Positions 24,721 through 35,841 of a DNA stretch of 64,000 nt are shown piece after piece. The notes under the pieces were generated by a model. It had not been told where the DNA came from. It searched no databases and saw only the letters and a list, made by a program, of their open reading frames with translations. Both the position numbers and the translations under genes were made by a program. Source of the DNA: Triglochin maritima (taxonomy: Eukaryota > Streptophyta > Magnoliopsida > Alismatales > Juncaginaceae); NCBI GenBank assembly GCA_963682175.1, contig OY821781.1:37461254-37525253 (forward strand). The letters run 5' to 3'. Every line of letters begins with the position of its first letter. Position 1 is the first letter of the stretch.

Positions 24721-25034
24721 ACGTGCGTGTTTATTACATCAGACGCCAAAAGCTGGTGTCCCAAACGGACCTGGAGAACCAAACTGAACATCAACGTGAT
24801 AGAAACATATCTCATCCCAAAAGCTAGCTTGTAGGTTGGGGGAACCTACGAGGTTATATCCCACACTGGGTATCCCATTTTACCAGATGTGGGACTAAAA
24901 TCCTTTAAGGATCTTAACACAACACCAACTAAATCAGCACAAAAAGATACCAAAAATAAAAACCAAAATTCGGAATTTAGAACCTACACCAAAGAAAAGA
25001 ACGAACCTTAGAGTGGAGAATTGAACCTTGAAGA

Positions 25035-25150
25035 ACGTTTTCAGTGGCGATTGCAGCTCTCCATACGCGATTGACGCTGGAAAGAGAAGAAATTAGGGTT
25101 TAGGGTTAGGGTTAGAGTTTTGGATGGGGAGAAAGAGGGAAGAGTTTCGG
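25035..25150 (-). promoter_or_regulatory. Likely 5' UTR exon and telo-box of the ASCC1-like gene
   Basis: On the minus strand this segment has a pyrimidine-rich leader, AACCCTAACCCTAAACCCTAA (+ strand 25091-25113) and then a candidate donor (CTTCAAG followed by GTTCAATT). AAACCCTAA is the telo-box found in promoters and leaders of many housekeeping plant genes. The first coding exon follows at 19352 after a candidate acceptor (ATATCAG/GAAG). The exon is inferred, since no coding sequence marks it. Confidence 0.4.
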
Positions 25151-25199
25151 TTACCTGCACAAGTGTCTACAGAAGCTCATTGAGTTTCTTCAGGATCGA

Positions 25200-26557
25200 T
25201 TATGTCTGGACGAACTTTTTTCGTAAGAGTTTTTTTCCAAAAGATTATATTGTATACGTCAGAATTTGTCGTTCGTAGATAAGTGTACACGTGAAATTAT
25301 AGAAAATTCAAAAAATATATTGAATTTGCACATATAACGAGGACAATACAGGTATTTAATATCACATTGTATGAAAAACTGTAGAGAAATTTTCTCTTTC
25401 AACTTCTCCAACCCAATACAATTTGACATGGGAAAGCGTGAAAATATTAGAAACTTGTCTATCTTAAAAGTTGTTTGGATGTGCATATAAAGCTTCTATG
25501 AGACAAAAATTACTATGCAATTTTGAGAAGCTACATCCAAACATTACCTAAATGATTAGTTGAGGTGGAGATGTTTAATTTGACACAAATCTGACACGAA
25601 TTCAATGTTATTATGCTAAGGGTGGGAGACTTGGGAAGTTGAGATGGTTTAGATTGGTTTGGGTGTTGATGACCGAGTCGCTTGACTTGCGGTTGGGTTT
25701 GTGTTTAACGTGTTTGTAAGTTTACTATTGTCAAGTTTTTATGTAGGTAAATTTTCATAGGATAGGTAAAAAAGTGAAAATATTGATGGTCGGGTTGCTT
25801 GACTTGGGGTTGGATTTGTGTTTGACTCGTTAAGTTTGTGATGGCTAAGTTTTTATGTGGGTTTTTTTTTTTTTTGATAGGATGGGTGAAATAGTTAAAA
25901 TACTAATGGTCAAGTTGCTTTATATGTGGTTGGATTTTGGGTCTAACGTGTTTGTGTTTGGCTCGTTCATAATTGCTAAGTTGTTACGAATTTAAATTTT
26001 CATAGGATGAAAAGAAAAAAATTCTTGTTTGAGATTCTTATGGGACGTGTCACAAGTAGGATTTCAAGTGGATTTGACAACGTTTTGTTGATGATATTAC
26101 TCCTAGTTGTAAGTTTGTAAGTAGAGGTTAGAAAGAAGTATTTTGTGAATGAGTTGAGGGTTTGAAAAATTGAGTTGCGATAGATGACTATTTTTATTAT
26201 AAACCATTAATTTGGCTCCCTCGCCTCATTATCTGAATCGGATTGTAAGATTTTGTTATAGAAAACTAATTTGGCTCCCCCACCTCACCTATTATCTGCT
26301 TGTTGAAAACTTGATTATTCAGTAATAGTAATGTCATATATTACAATTACTTGTATTGATAATTGACTAATAGTAAAAAGTGACAACGGAATTCTCAGCA
26401 AAAAGCATTTTTCTGAAATGAAGAATCAAACATTGAAGGTTTTAACACATTGCTAATTGTTAAATATTTGGACAAATAAAGCCTTTAAACATTTTAAATC
26501 CGCTTAATATTCCGATATTGGCAACTTTTCAAGTTTGTATCATGGTACGCCATTACA
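25200..26557. other. AT-rich spacer with a three-unit degenerate tandem repeat
   Basis: Between about 25660 and 26030 three units of roughly 120-130 bp recur, each with a GTTGCTTGACTTG-like start, GGTTGGGTTTGTGTTT and CATAGGATGGGTGAAA-like blocks. They are too diverged to be recent. No gene was recognised in the rest. Confidence 0.5.
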
Positions 26558-26562
26558 GTTTA

Positions 26563-27540
26563 TGTAACGTCCCGAGCCCGGACAACTGCTCACCCGCCCG
26601 AACACGGTGCGTTAAGATACAATCCACGAACCTGACCGCTGCGCACTCTGATATTTATATCCATCTGATAAGCTCATAATTAATCTGAAAAATATAATCA
26701 ACAAATTGTGAGCTCAACAGCCCGCAAGTTCTAACCGTCAATCAATCAGAATCATAATCATGTGGAAAATAATACAGAATATGACATTCAGTCAATAAAC
26801 ACAATCAAGAGACATGCATCACAAATAAAATGCATGCATAACAATCTGGAACCCCCATTCGGATTCGACCACATCCTGTGCTTCTGAAATCTATCAATCA
26901 GTCAGACGCACACCTGGTAGCTCCACACTAACGACAGGCAGCCATTTCCTCTCTCAGGTGGCTCCACGTTGTCCGCTAGGCAGCTCTTTCCTAAGTTGTT
27001 CTGCCAGAAACATACACACAGCCACAGGACATGTCGACCGAAACACCACCATGCAATCATATGCATATCCATAAAATCAACATTAATATTTAGCATGCAT
27101 GCAACTACGAATATCAAGAGAGACAGACATGATATGAAACTGAAGAATAACGAATCAGTACTTGTCTGTCTCACAACCACAAGATTTTCCTTCTCCTCTC
27201 AACCTTTTCTTTCTCCCTCAGCACTCTCCACTTTCTTACAAAATTATGTTTCTTTTCGCCTTTTTACTCGTATTCCATCTTGTCTCTACCTTCACCGTAC
27301 CTTTTATACTACACCAATCCAACTTTATCCCAACACCTCCTCATCCTCCAATCAGCAACTCCCATCTCACCCAACTTATCACCTCCACATCATCAAGTCA
27401 TCACCTCCCATTCCATGCATTCAACACATCACGCCACCTTTCCCTCCAAACAAGGAGATAACTACCAAGCAATTCATTAACTAATTAATCATCCAACAAG
27501 ATTAGTCTTTTAAGTAGGGTTTAGGATTAGAGTTCTAACA
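26563..27540 (+). mobile_element. Solo LTR, family B copy 2
   Basis: It runs from TGTAACGTCCCGAGCC to GAGTTCTAACA, with the perfect 5-bp duplication GTTTA at 26558-26562 and 27541-27545. A CTTTTATACT TATA-like motif near 27301 reads on the + strand. It shares most of its first 600 bp with the reverse complement of family B copy 1, and its terminal motifs (TGTAAC.TCCCGA.. and ..TTCTAACA) with family A, so A and B are probably related LTR families. No CGGTCGACCG array is present, only a decayed ATGTCGACCGAAA near 27031. Confidence 0.92.
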
Positions 27541-27545
27541 GTTTA

Positions 27546-27970
27546 ACTCACTAAGGTTCGCCAGATGTTCAACAAAATGAGATAACTAAAATCTTGAACA
27601 AGACTGTTGGAGTTGGCTCTCAAATTGTGATAATAATTACTTGATAAAGTAGACGTTGACTATTTGATTTTTTAGCAGTTTAAACTATCTATTTGTCTCA
27701 ATAGCGTTGAAGCAAGAGCTGGGGTAAACAGGAAATAAGATTACTTGACACAGAAATAGAACAAGTGGATTCAAATATGAACATTTGGTAGCTATACTTC
27801 GGGCAAACTAAAATATTTAGAAGAAAGAAAGTGTGAATAAAATTGATCGTGTTTCATGTATTCATTGTGTCAACACACCTAATTTCAATTAAAGCATCAG
27901 TGCTCTTGACCTTTCGAAATAATTGTAATCAAGTTTTCCTTTCAAGACTTATAAGATCAAAAAATCAAGG
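27546..27970. other. Unassigned AT-rich DNA
   Basis: No exon or element end could be supported between the family B solo LTR and the left terminus of the MULE. Confidence 0.5.
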
Positions 27971-28024
27971 GAACTACTATTGGTCGTCGGAAAACTACTT
28001 AAATCGTCCCAAAAATGACTTTTT

Positions 28025-30146
28025 TGTAGGATTTCATGTTTAATTATACATATATATATTCGAAATTTTTATGTATAATAAGGATCAATTACAATTTTCT
28101 TTGATTTATTTCATGCATGCATCGGTTTGTTTTAACATCTAGTTTCAAAACTCTATTAAAACAAACAAGGGCTCCGAAATTCATACCTAGAAGTTCTCAA
28201 AAACTTCTTGAAGATTCGGAGACGTTGGGGATGCTTCTCGCCGCGCCGGATGCCTCCGAGTGTTCACCGAAACCCTAAACAATGTTGGAGAGAAAGGAGC
28301 TAGCCAATCGATCTCCAAACAAGCTTAGAATCTAGCTACAAACCCCTTCCTTAGCCTCTGAGATTTCTCCCTCCAAAGACTTAGAAAACTAAGAGAATTT
28401 TCGTGGGTTTTAGTAGTGAATTAGGAGAGAAAATAATTTCTGAATTGTGTATGCAATTAGGGAGAATAAGGACCTATTTATAGGTTCCAATCTTACTCTT
28501 AATCATGGCTATTCTTTAGCCACGGTTTTATGACAATTTCTCTCACAAACTAATTCCATAATGCATTATATGCACCCACAAAACGTTTGACCAAATTTGG
28601 AACTAATCCAACCATCGATCAAATTAATCTCTTAATAATCAAAGGCAGAAAATCGACCGCTGTTTGGTTTACCGAGTCCCACTCGGTTAACCGAATTTGT
28701 CACGATCGTTTAACCGAGTACGTGACGGATAACCGAATCTTAAGGGGAAAAATTCTCCTTAACCGATCGGACTCATTCACGTCTAAGACCGAGTGCTATT
28801 CGGTTAACCGAAAATATCGGAACTTGACATTGTTCGGTCGACCGTTTCTGGTTCGGTACACCGTACCAAAGCTCCAGGCACTTTGGTCAAGTTCAGTCAA
28901 TCAATTACGATTATCCGTTCCACGTTCGGTTGACCGATCCATAGATCCTTCGGTCGACCGAACCTCAACGGATTACCGAACTTCTACCCGATTTTGCCTA
29001 TTTCAAATTTTGGATTTATTTCCAACAAAATTTGAACTTAAGGGGGTTTTAGCAAATTCACAACTTATGCAATGTATTATCCTATGCAACAATAAATTAT
29101 TGCACCCCATAATATATGCATCTAATATGAATTTATCATGACTCTAATTATGTTTATATACAACATAATTGATTTTACTTGTTCACCACATGTGTCATAT
29201 TTTCTATGAGAAACCCGACACATCATATGAACCAAAAATCAAGCTTCTTGTTTCACGGTTTTTGCGGTGTGACCTATGGGAGGATCTAAACTAAGTTGGC
29301 AGTGATATTAAGAGCTTAATATCACAAGCTATAAGCGGTATCTAGCTACACATTATAGCTCCCAATTAGTTAGATGTCTTAATTCCACTTGAACCAAAAC
29401 CTGATCCATTTAGTGATGGAGTGCACCACTTGTGTCCGTCCCTTGCCTCATGATATTAAGAATACACACAAAGTAGTATTGTGTCATCTTTGTATTAGTA
29501 TTCATTTCTTGATCTCTTTAAGCTAGTTATAAATATGTGACTTAACTCAAATCACATTGTGCACATTATAACTTTGCTTTATCAAGAGGCCCATTAATAT
29601 CATCACTCAATTAAGAGGGGCAATGATAATCTTTTGACTAACTATCTTCTCCAACGAAAATCATACTTAACCAACTAATGTCTTTACACTACACTCATCG
29701 ATAGCTTAAGACACTAGTCTAATTAAGCAATTCTTAAGTGATCGGATATAAGTCTCATATCAAAGGACCAAAGACACAGTAAAATATTAATGACACAGAA
29801 ACACATTTCTATAATATTTCACTTGTTAGGTCTATTCAGTATACAAAAGTAATATTTTCCTCTTTTGCATACCCGTGTTGTCACTCACTTGTAGAGCTAC
29901 AATGATCTATGACCAACACGACAATCTTAACTCGGTAATTAATGTTCCATGTTAATTACCATGATTGCGAATATCTTTTGTTTTATGTAAACCAATATCC
30001 TTTTAGAGCTCTACGGTTAAGGACCAAGAGTCTCTTCCTTAACACTTCTAAAAGACGAATAACATAAACAAGGAACAAAATGATTTCTCATTCAATTCAT
30101 AATAATTGACATTTAAAAGTAAAACTTTTAGAACACATTCCCTTCA
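28025..30146 (-). repeat. Copia LTR (3' LTR in element orientation)
   Basis: Read on the minus strand it begins TGAAGGGAATGTG and ends AAATCCTACA. A TATA box (CTATAAATAGG) lies at + coordinates 28474-28484. Upstream of it in U3, at about 28640-28990, is a cluster of palindromes of the type CGGTTAACCG, CGGTCGACCG and CGGTTGACCG. A 184-codon open frame across the cluster is present in both LTRs but looks like a by-product of composition rather than a gene. Confidence 0.95.
28640..28990. promoter_or_regulatory. Palindrome cluster in U3 of the Copia LTR
   Basis: CGGTTAACCG occurs twice exactly (near 28680 and 28800), CGGTCGACCG twice (near 28835 and 28952), and related half-sites or variants (TTTAACCGAG, GATAACCGAA, CGGTTGACCG, CGGTACACCG, GGATTACCGAA) fill the gaps. 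The cluster is 160-510 bp upstream of the TATA box on the minus strand. The other LTR has the same cluster at about 36455-36810. Confidence 0.85.
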
Positions 30147-30157
30147 ATCTCCCACTT
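30147..30157 (-). promoter_or_regulatory. Polypurine tract of the Copia element
   Basis: On the minus strand AAGTGGGAGAT directly precedes the 3' LTR start TGAAGGG. This is the expected site and composition for the primer of plus-strand DNA synthesis. Confidence 0.8.
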
Positions 30158-30242
30158 GTTATTAAAGTTTTCTTTCTCATACATACTCAATGCATAAAAC
30201 AATAATAACTAGGGTAAACCCCATTACATATCAATCATCAAG

Positions 30243-33200
30243 TCAATCTACATGGTTCCTCAATCCCATGGACTCGAAATGCATTTCGCCCTTGGCTTGG
30301 GATAAGGGTTTTGTGAATGGATCAGCTGTGTTGCTGTTGGTGTCCACCCATAACAGATTTATTTTGCCTTCGTCGATGAGGTCACGCGTCACGAAGTACT
30401 TACGATCCATGTACTTCACTTTGTGGTGTGATTTGGGATCCTTGATTTGCGAGATAGATGCACTATTGTCGCAAAATAGCTCTATTGGTCCCTCGCTCGA
30501 GGGAACTACTCCAAGCTCTTCAAGGAACTTCTTAATCCACACTCCTTCCTTGCTCGCTTCAGCGACAGCCATCACTTCGGAAGCAGTGGTTGAGTCGGCA
30601 GTAGTGCTTTGCTTCCAACTACGCCAACTCACAGCTCCACCATTCAGAAGGAAGACGTATCCTGATTGCGACCTTCTATCGTCTGGATCACTCATGAAAC
30701 TCGCATCCGAGTAACCTTCAGCTATCAATTCCCTTTGTCCTCCATAAACAAGAATCTTATCCTTAGTCCGGTTAAGGTACTTCAGGATATTCTTGACCGC
30801 AGTCCAATACTCAGGACCTGCGTTGGATTGGTGACGACTTGTCACACTTAGAGCATACGAGACATCGGGTCTTGTGCAAGTCATCGCGTACATGATCGAC
30901 CCAATTGCCGAAGCATAAGGGACATCTTTCATGTACTCTAAGTCCTTACGTGATTGCGCACGTTGAGACTTCTTGAGTTGCACACCCATACTCATCGGCA
31001 CACTGCCCTTTTTGGAGTTGTTCATCTTGAACCTTTCCAAGACCTTGTCAATGTATGCACGTTGACTGAGGCCAATGAGTCTGCGAGATCTATCTCGATA
31101 TATCTTGATTCCCAAGATGTATTGAGCCTCACCCATGTCTTTCATCGAAAATGCAGATTTCAATGAACTTCTCGTTTGCTCAAGCAAAGGAATATGATTG
31201 CCCATAAGCAATATGTCATCGACATATAGGATTAGGAATACTACATGGCTCCCACTAACCTTCTTGTATACACAAGGTTCTTCCTTACTTTGAATGAAGT
31301 GAAGCTTCTTCACTTCCTCGTCAAAGCGTTTGTTCCAACTCCTTGATGCTTGCTTCAATCCATAGATGGATCTTTGAAGCTTGCATACCTTCTCGCTATT
31401 CTTTGGATCTTCAAAACCTTGAGGTTGTACCATGTACACATCCTCCTCCAAGTTCCCATTCAGGAACGCCGTTTTGACATCCATTTGCCATATTTCATAA
31501 TCGTGAAATGCGGCAATAGCGAGCATGATCCGAATAGACTTAAACATGGCAACCGGTGAAAAAGTTTCATCATAGTCAATTCCTTGAACTTGAGTGAAAC
31601 CCTTCGCTACAAGCCTCGCTTTGTAGGTTGTCAAGTTCACATCCATGTCCATCTTCCTCTTAAAAACCCATTTATTATGAATGACCTTTTTCCCTTGAGG
31701 AAGGTCAACCAAGTCCCATACTTGATTATCATACATGGATTCTATTTCGGATTCCATGACCTTAAGCCATAGTTTGGAGTCTTCCCTTTCCGTTGCTTCT
31801 TGGAAGGTCAAGGGATCATTGGTATCTAGTACCATGATTTCATGAAGTCCCAGATACAAATCGGGTTTCTTCCTTTCCCTTGTTGACCTTCTAAGTTCTT
31901 TTGGTTCTTCTCGTGTCTCTCGAACTTCTTCCCCAATTTCTTGAGGAGTGGGTTCACGTTCAACTCTTGAACGTACACTTGGTGGGGATGATTGAGATTC
32001 TCTCACAATTTCTTGTGATGGTCTCTCGCTCACGCTCCCACTAACCAAAGGAATCTCGGTTGGGCCTTCATGATCTTGAATGTCATCATTCATTTCATGA
32101 TCTTGTAGGGTATCTTGAGTTTCCTCAAGCACAACCCTACTCCCACTACTTTTTACTCTTTCTAGAAATTCCTTTTCCAGAAATGTGGCATCCCTCTCTA
32201 CAATCACTCGATTGGATGTGATATGCCAAAAGTAGTATCCTCTTGTCTCACGAGGATAACCTATAAAGAAGCACTTATCCGCTTTTGGTTGAAGTTTGGT
32301 CGACATCAATCTCTTGACGTAAGCCTCACAACCCCAAATCTTGAGAAAACTGAGCTTAGGTGTTTTACCACTCCATAGCTCATAAGGAGTTTTCTCCACG
32401 GATTTGGATGGAACATTATTTAGTGTGTAAGCCGCAGTTTGTAGTGCATAACTCCAAAAGTAAAGAGGTAATTCCGCATGACTCATCATTGACCGAACCA
32501 TGTCGAGCAATGTCCTATTCCTCCTTTCGGATACCCCATTCCACTGAGGTGTACCAGGAGGGGTGAGTTGAGGTACAATACCAAACTCCTTTAGGTATGA
32601 GTCAAATTCGGCACTTAAGTACTCACCTCCACGATCCGTTCGTAGAGACTTGATTTTCTTGTCGAGTTGGTTCTCTACTTCATTCTTGAATTCTTTGAAC
32701 TTGTCAAAAGATTCACTTTTGTTTCTCATTAGATAAACATAGCCATAACGACTATAATCATCCGTGAACGTAATGAAGTACCTGAAACCATCTCGTGCAC
32801 TAGTACTCATTGGACCACATACATCGGAATGTATCAAATCCAACAAGCCACTCGCCCTTGGACCTTTCTTCTTGAAAGGTTTTTTGGTCATTTTTCCCAT
32901 TAGACATGGTTGGCACGTCTCCAATGATTTAAAATCAAGTAGACCAAGAAGGTTAGCTTCTTGCAATTTCTTGATGCGCTTTTCATTTATGTGACCAAGA
33001 CGATAGTGCCACAAGAGAGTATCATACTCGTGAGTGGTCTTAAGTCTTTTGTTATTGATATTAAAGATTTGTTTATTATCCAATTCAAGCAAATAGACAC
33101 CATTCCTTATGAACGCATTTGCATAGAACACACCATTCTTCGATATAGACAAACAAGAATTTGAAATATTTATATTAAAATTATCCATATCCAGACATGA

Positions 33201-34343
33201 TACAGAAATAATATTCTTGCTAATCGAAGGTACATAATAAACATTCTTTAGACAGAAATTTAAACCACTACATAATTGAAGCACCACAGAACCTTGTGCA
33301 ACCGCAGACACGTTCGCACCATTTCCGACCTTCAATTCTACCTCGTTCCTTACGAGTTCCTTCCTATCCATGAGTAGCTGCACATTAGAAACTATGTGAG
33401 CACAAGATCCGGTATCAATTACCCAATCCTGGACAGAGGTGGCTAAATTTATTTCAATAACAAATATACCTTTGGCCTTTTTGGGGCGCCAACGTTCAAT
33501 CACTCCGTTGTCAAGGTCTTCCTTGTACTTGGGGCAATTTGGCCGGATGTGTCCTTTTTCACCGCAGTGAAAGCACTCCATATTGGGAGTTGGAGATTTA
33601 TGAGATTTCCCCCTTGAGGCACTCACACGAGCACCTCCTACTCCCTTGCTCTTGATTGAACTACTTTTGGTAGATTTGTCATTTCCTTTACCAATCTTAT
33701 GGCTCCTCCCATGGACGGCAAGGACTTGCTTGTCCCTACCCTTGCCCATGTCAACTTCAGCAGTTTTGAGAGCGTTGTGCAGCTCCTCAAGACTCACCCC
33801 TTTTTCACGCACGTGGTAGTGCATCACAAAGTCCTTAAAGGACGGGGCTAGAGAGCCAAGAATCATATCTTCAGCAATGTCCTCGGGCATTGGTGAAGAG
33901 AGCTTTGCCAACTTCTCAAGGTATCCTTGCATCGTGAGAAAATGCATAGATACCGATGTTCCCTCCGCCATATGGCACCTTGTGAGTGCGATGGTGGTCT
34001 TATAGCGCTCCTTTCGGGCACTATCCATGAACATCTTAGATAAAGCCTCCATGGTCTTCTTAGGTTTTGAATCCAAGTATTTCGCTTGGAGCGAGTCACC
34101 CATGGATGCTAGCATAAGACCGTGAACCTGGTTCTCTTGGTCTTCCCACTTGGCCTTAGACTCTTTCTCTTCATCGGTTAATCTCTCATTCCACTTTGGG
34201 ATTGGACCTTCCAAAATGTGAGATAGTTTCTCAAACTTTAACACGATGTTGAGTTTGAGTTGCCAACTAATGAAGTTTGAGCCATCATTTGCTAAAGGGT
34301 GTTTTTCTATCATGGATCGTACGATAGGTTGGATGTTCGACAT
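30243..34343 (-). CDS. Copia gag-pol polyprotein, uninterrupted
   Basis: One open frame of 1,366 codons from the ATG at 34343; an in-frame ATG at 34472 would add 43 residues, but the MSNIQ start fits the conserved gag domain better. Domains in order: UBN2-type gag (about 10-240), CCHC knuckle CFHCGEKGHIRPNC (about 255), aspartic protease with DTG in WVIDTGSCAH (about 306), integrase HHCC zinc region (445-480) and core with IHSDVCGP, RTDRGGEY and NGVSERRN carrying the D,D,E triad (about 509-605), reverse transcriptase with YVDDILL (about 1041), and RNase H with SDASFMSD, TASEVMAV and LFCDNSASI (1213-1290). Order INT before RT marks Copia. The product would assemble particles, copy the RNA and integrate the cDNA. 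All key residues are visible and no stop or frameshift interrupts it. Confidence 0.96.
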   Translation of the reverse strand: MSNIQPIVRSMIEKHPLANDGSNFISWQLKLNIVLKFEKLSHILEGPIPKWNERLTDEEKESKAKWEDQENQVHGLMLASMGDSLQAKYLDSKPKKTMEALSKMFMDSARKERYKTTIALTRCHMAEGTSVSMHFLTMQGYLEKLAKLSSPMPEDIAEDMILGSLAPSFKDFVMHYHVREKGVSLEELHNALKTAEVDMGKGRDKQVLAVHGRSHKIGKGNDKSTKSSSIKSKGVGGARVSASRGKSHKSPTPNMECFHCGEKGHIRPNCPKYKEDLDNGVIERWRPKKAKGIFVIEINLATSVQDWVIDTGSCAHIVSNVQLLMDRKELVRNEVELKVGNGANVSAVAQGSVVLQLCSGLNFCLKNVYYVPSISKNIISVSCLDMDNFNINISNSCLSISKNGVFYANAFIRNGVYLLELDNKQIFNINNKRLKTTHEYDTLLWHYRLGHINEKRIKKLQEANLLGLLDFKSLETCQPCLMGKMTKKPFKKKGPRASGLLDLIHSDVCGPMSTSARDGFRYFITFTDDYSRYGYVYLMRNKSESFDKFKEFKNEVENQLDKKIKSLRTDRGGEYLSAEFDSYLKEFGIVPQLTPPGTPQWNGVSERRNRTLLDMVRSMMSHAELPLYFWSYALQTAAYTLNNVPSKSVEKTPYELWSGKTPKLSFLKIWGCEAYVKRLMSTKLQPKADKCFFIGYPRETRGYYFWHITSNRVIVERDATFLEKEFLERVKSSGSRVVLEETQDTLQDHEMNDDIQDHEGPTEIPLVSGSVSERPSQEIVRESQSSPPSVRSRVEREPTPQEIGEEVRETREEPKELRRSTRERKKPDLYLGLHEIMVLDTNDPLTFQEATEREDSKLWLKVMESEIESMYDNQVWDLVDLPQGKKVIHNKWVFKRKMDMDVNLTTYKARLVAKGFTQVQGIDYDETFSPVAMFKSIRIMLAIAAFHDYEIWQMDVKTAFLNGNLEEDVYMVQPQGFEDPKNSEKVCKLQRSIYGLKQASRSWNKRFDEEVKKLHFIQSKEEPCVYKKVSGSHVVFLILYVDDILLMGNHIPLLEQTRSSLKSAFSMKDMGEAQYILGIKIYRDRSRRLIGLSQRAYIDKVLERFKMNNSKKGSVPMSMGVQLKKSQRAQSRKDLEYMKDVPYASAIGSIMYAMTCTRPDVSYALSVTSRHQSNAGPEYWTAVKNILKYLNRTKDKILVYGGQRELIAEGYSDASFMSDPDDRRSQSGYVFLLNGGAVSWRSWKQSTTADSTTASEVMAVAEASKEGVWIKKFLEELGVVPSSEGPIELFCDNSASISQIKDPKSHHKVKYMDRKYFVTRDLIDEGKINLLWVDTNSNTADPFTKPLSQAKGEMHFESMGLRNHVD

Positions 34344-35828
34344 TTTTTCTACAAAATAAATCATATAGGTTTTAATGCCAATATTATGTTTTAATACACA
34401 TGCATACATATATCGAATATATAAATGTAAATGTTGCAAATTAAAATCTTGCCCATAAATGCAACAACCCAAGATCCTATTAATTGTAATATAGACTAGC
34501 TAAGGGCTATCGAATACATTACAATGTCAAGGTAAGAAAACATTTTCTAATCACAACCTTTTTGAATTTTAGCAACATTTAGCATCTTCAAACTTTTGTG
34601 ACTCTTGTCGTTTTAATTATGAGGGAATACGACCTATCCTCGTAAGAAAAACTTTTTCCCAAAACCGAGCGAGGGCTCTAGGTAATGTTAAGAAAACTTA
34701 TTTTCATTTGATACGAGATACGTTTATCTATTGTATTCACAACTAAACATACTTGGGGTTCACTAGGGTGAAACATACCTCATATATTTAATTGTGGCAC
34801 AACAACAGACAACCTTTATATCTCCCACTATTCCCAAAGATAGAGGGAGCTATCTCTCGCAAAGGGCGAGCAGAATATCCCTCGATCAATGGCTGCTAGT
34901 GGATGAAATAAGAAGGAAATTTATTCTTAATTTTTGTTGGACAATTTAACATGTGATTTAGAATTTTAGGTTATCATGCATATTATTAATCATACACATC
35001 CTAACATTCAACACATTCATCACATGCATATCAAGATAAAAACAGAAATTAAACATTCACACAATCCACATCGTGTGAGTTTATATGTTCCCTTCGATCC
35101 TCGATCCTCGATCCCTGATCTTCGATCCTCGATTGATGCGCTACAGCGGTGACTTCCTCTTGCACCGGAGATGTAGATTTTACAGAAAATAAACATGCTC
35201 CTCACATTCGATAAAACCGACTAGTGCAAGTCCAATGTAAAAACCTCTCATATGCAAATGCAACTATCTAAAAGACGGAAATAGAGAGAATTTTGACTTT
35301 TACATACATAAGCCCCTGTATAATAATAATAATTATAATAATAATTACATACATTATATAAACTCACAATCCTGCAAAGCAACTCAAACATCCATGCACG
35401 CAATTGCTATAAATTACAGAATCTAATTTATCAATCATCCAGAATTCTCAACAATTCTTTGAAAAATATTTTGAAATCCATTAAAAACATTTTTCATACA
35501 TCCATAGTTCATAAATTAATTATGAACCGTTGTCCATCCAATTTCCAATGGAAAGATGAATCGCAGTTTTTCGGTTTTGTGGATTCTCTTACAAAATAAT
35601 CGTTTATACTTAAAACGAAATTATTGCAAGTTAGACTTACGTCTAAATCATAATTCTAATAATTATATGTCATGTTTTAAACATTCAAAACATTTAAAAC
35701 GAATTATTATAAAGAATTATTTCAACAAACATTTAAAGACCGAAAAACCGGTAAAACGAATTGTTTAAATCCTAGATGGTAAACTAGATTTGTTTACAGC
35801 CATAAATCATAAGAAAATTGAACCCTAT
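34344..35828 (-). other. Copia leader between 5' LTR and gag
   Basis: About 1.5 kb of untranslated DNA precedes gag. It includes a run of about six 7-bp GATCCTC-type units at 35096-35135 and an A/T microsatellite of TAATAATAAT type at 35320-35345. No coding domain was found. Confidence 0.7.
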
Positions 35829-35841
35829 GCTCTGATACCGC
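35829..35841 (-). promoter_or_regulatory. Primer-binding site, initiator tRNA-Met
   Basis: On the minus strand, immediately after the 5' LTR, the sequence reads GCGGTATCAGAGC. The part GGTATCAGAGC is the usual complement of the 3' end of plant initiator tRNA-Met. Confidence 0.85.

Noticed and set aside
25091..25113. TTTAGGG-type repeats considered as an interstitial telomere
   Set aside because: Only about three units in a pyrimidine-rich leader context; better read as a promoter telo-box.
25142..25225. Possible exon on the + strand (LHKCLQKLIEFLQDRL-like) beside the ASCC1-like gene start
   Set aside because: Short, no flanking exons and no recognised family; could be chance.
28587..29141. 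184-codon open frame in the Copia LTR, nearly identical at 36404-36958
   Set aside because: The duplicate is simply the other LTR, and the frame runs antisense to the element across palindrome-rich U3. No domain was recognised.
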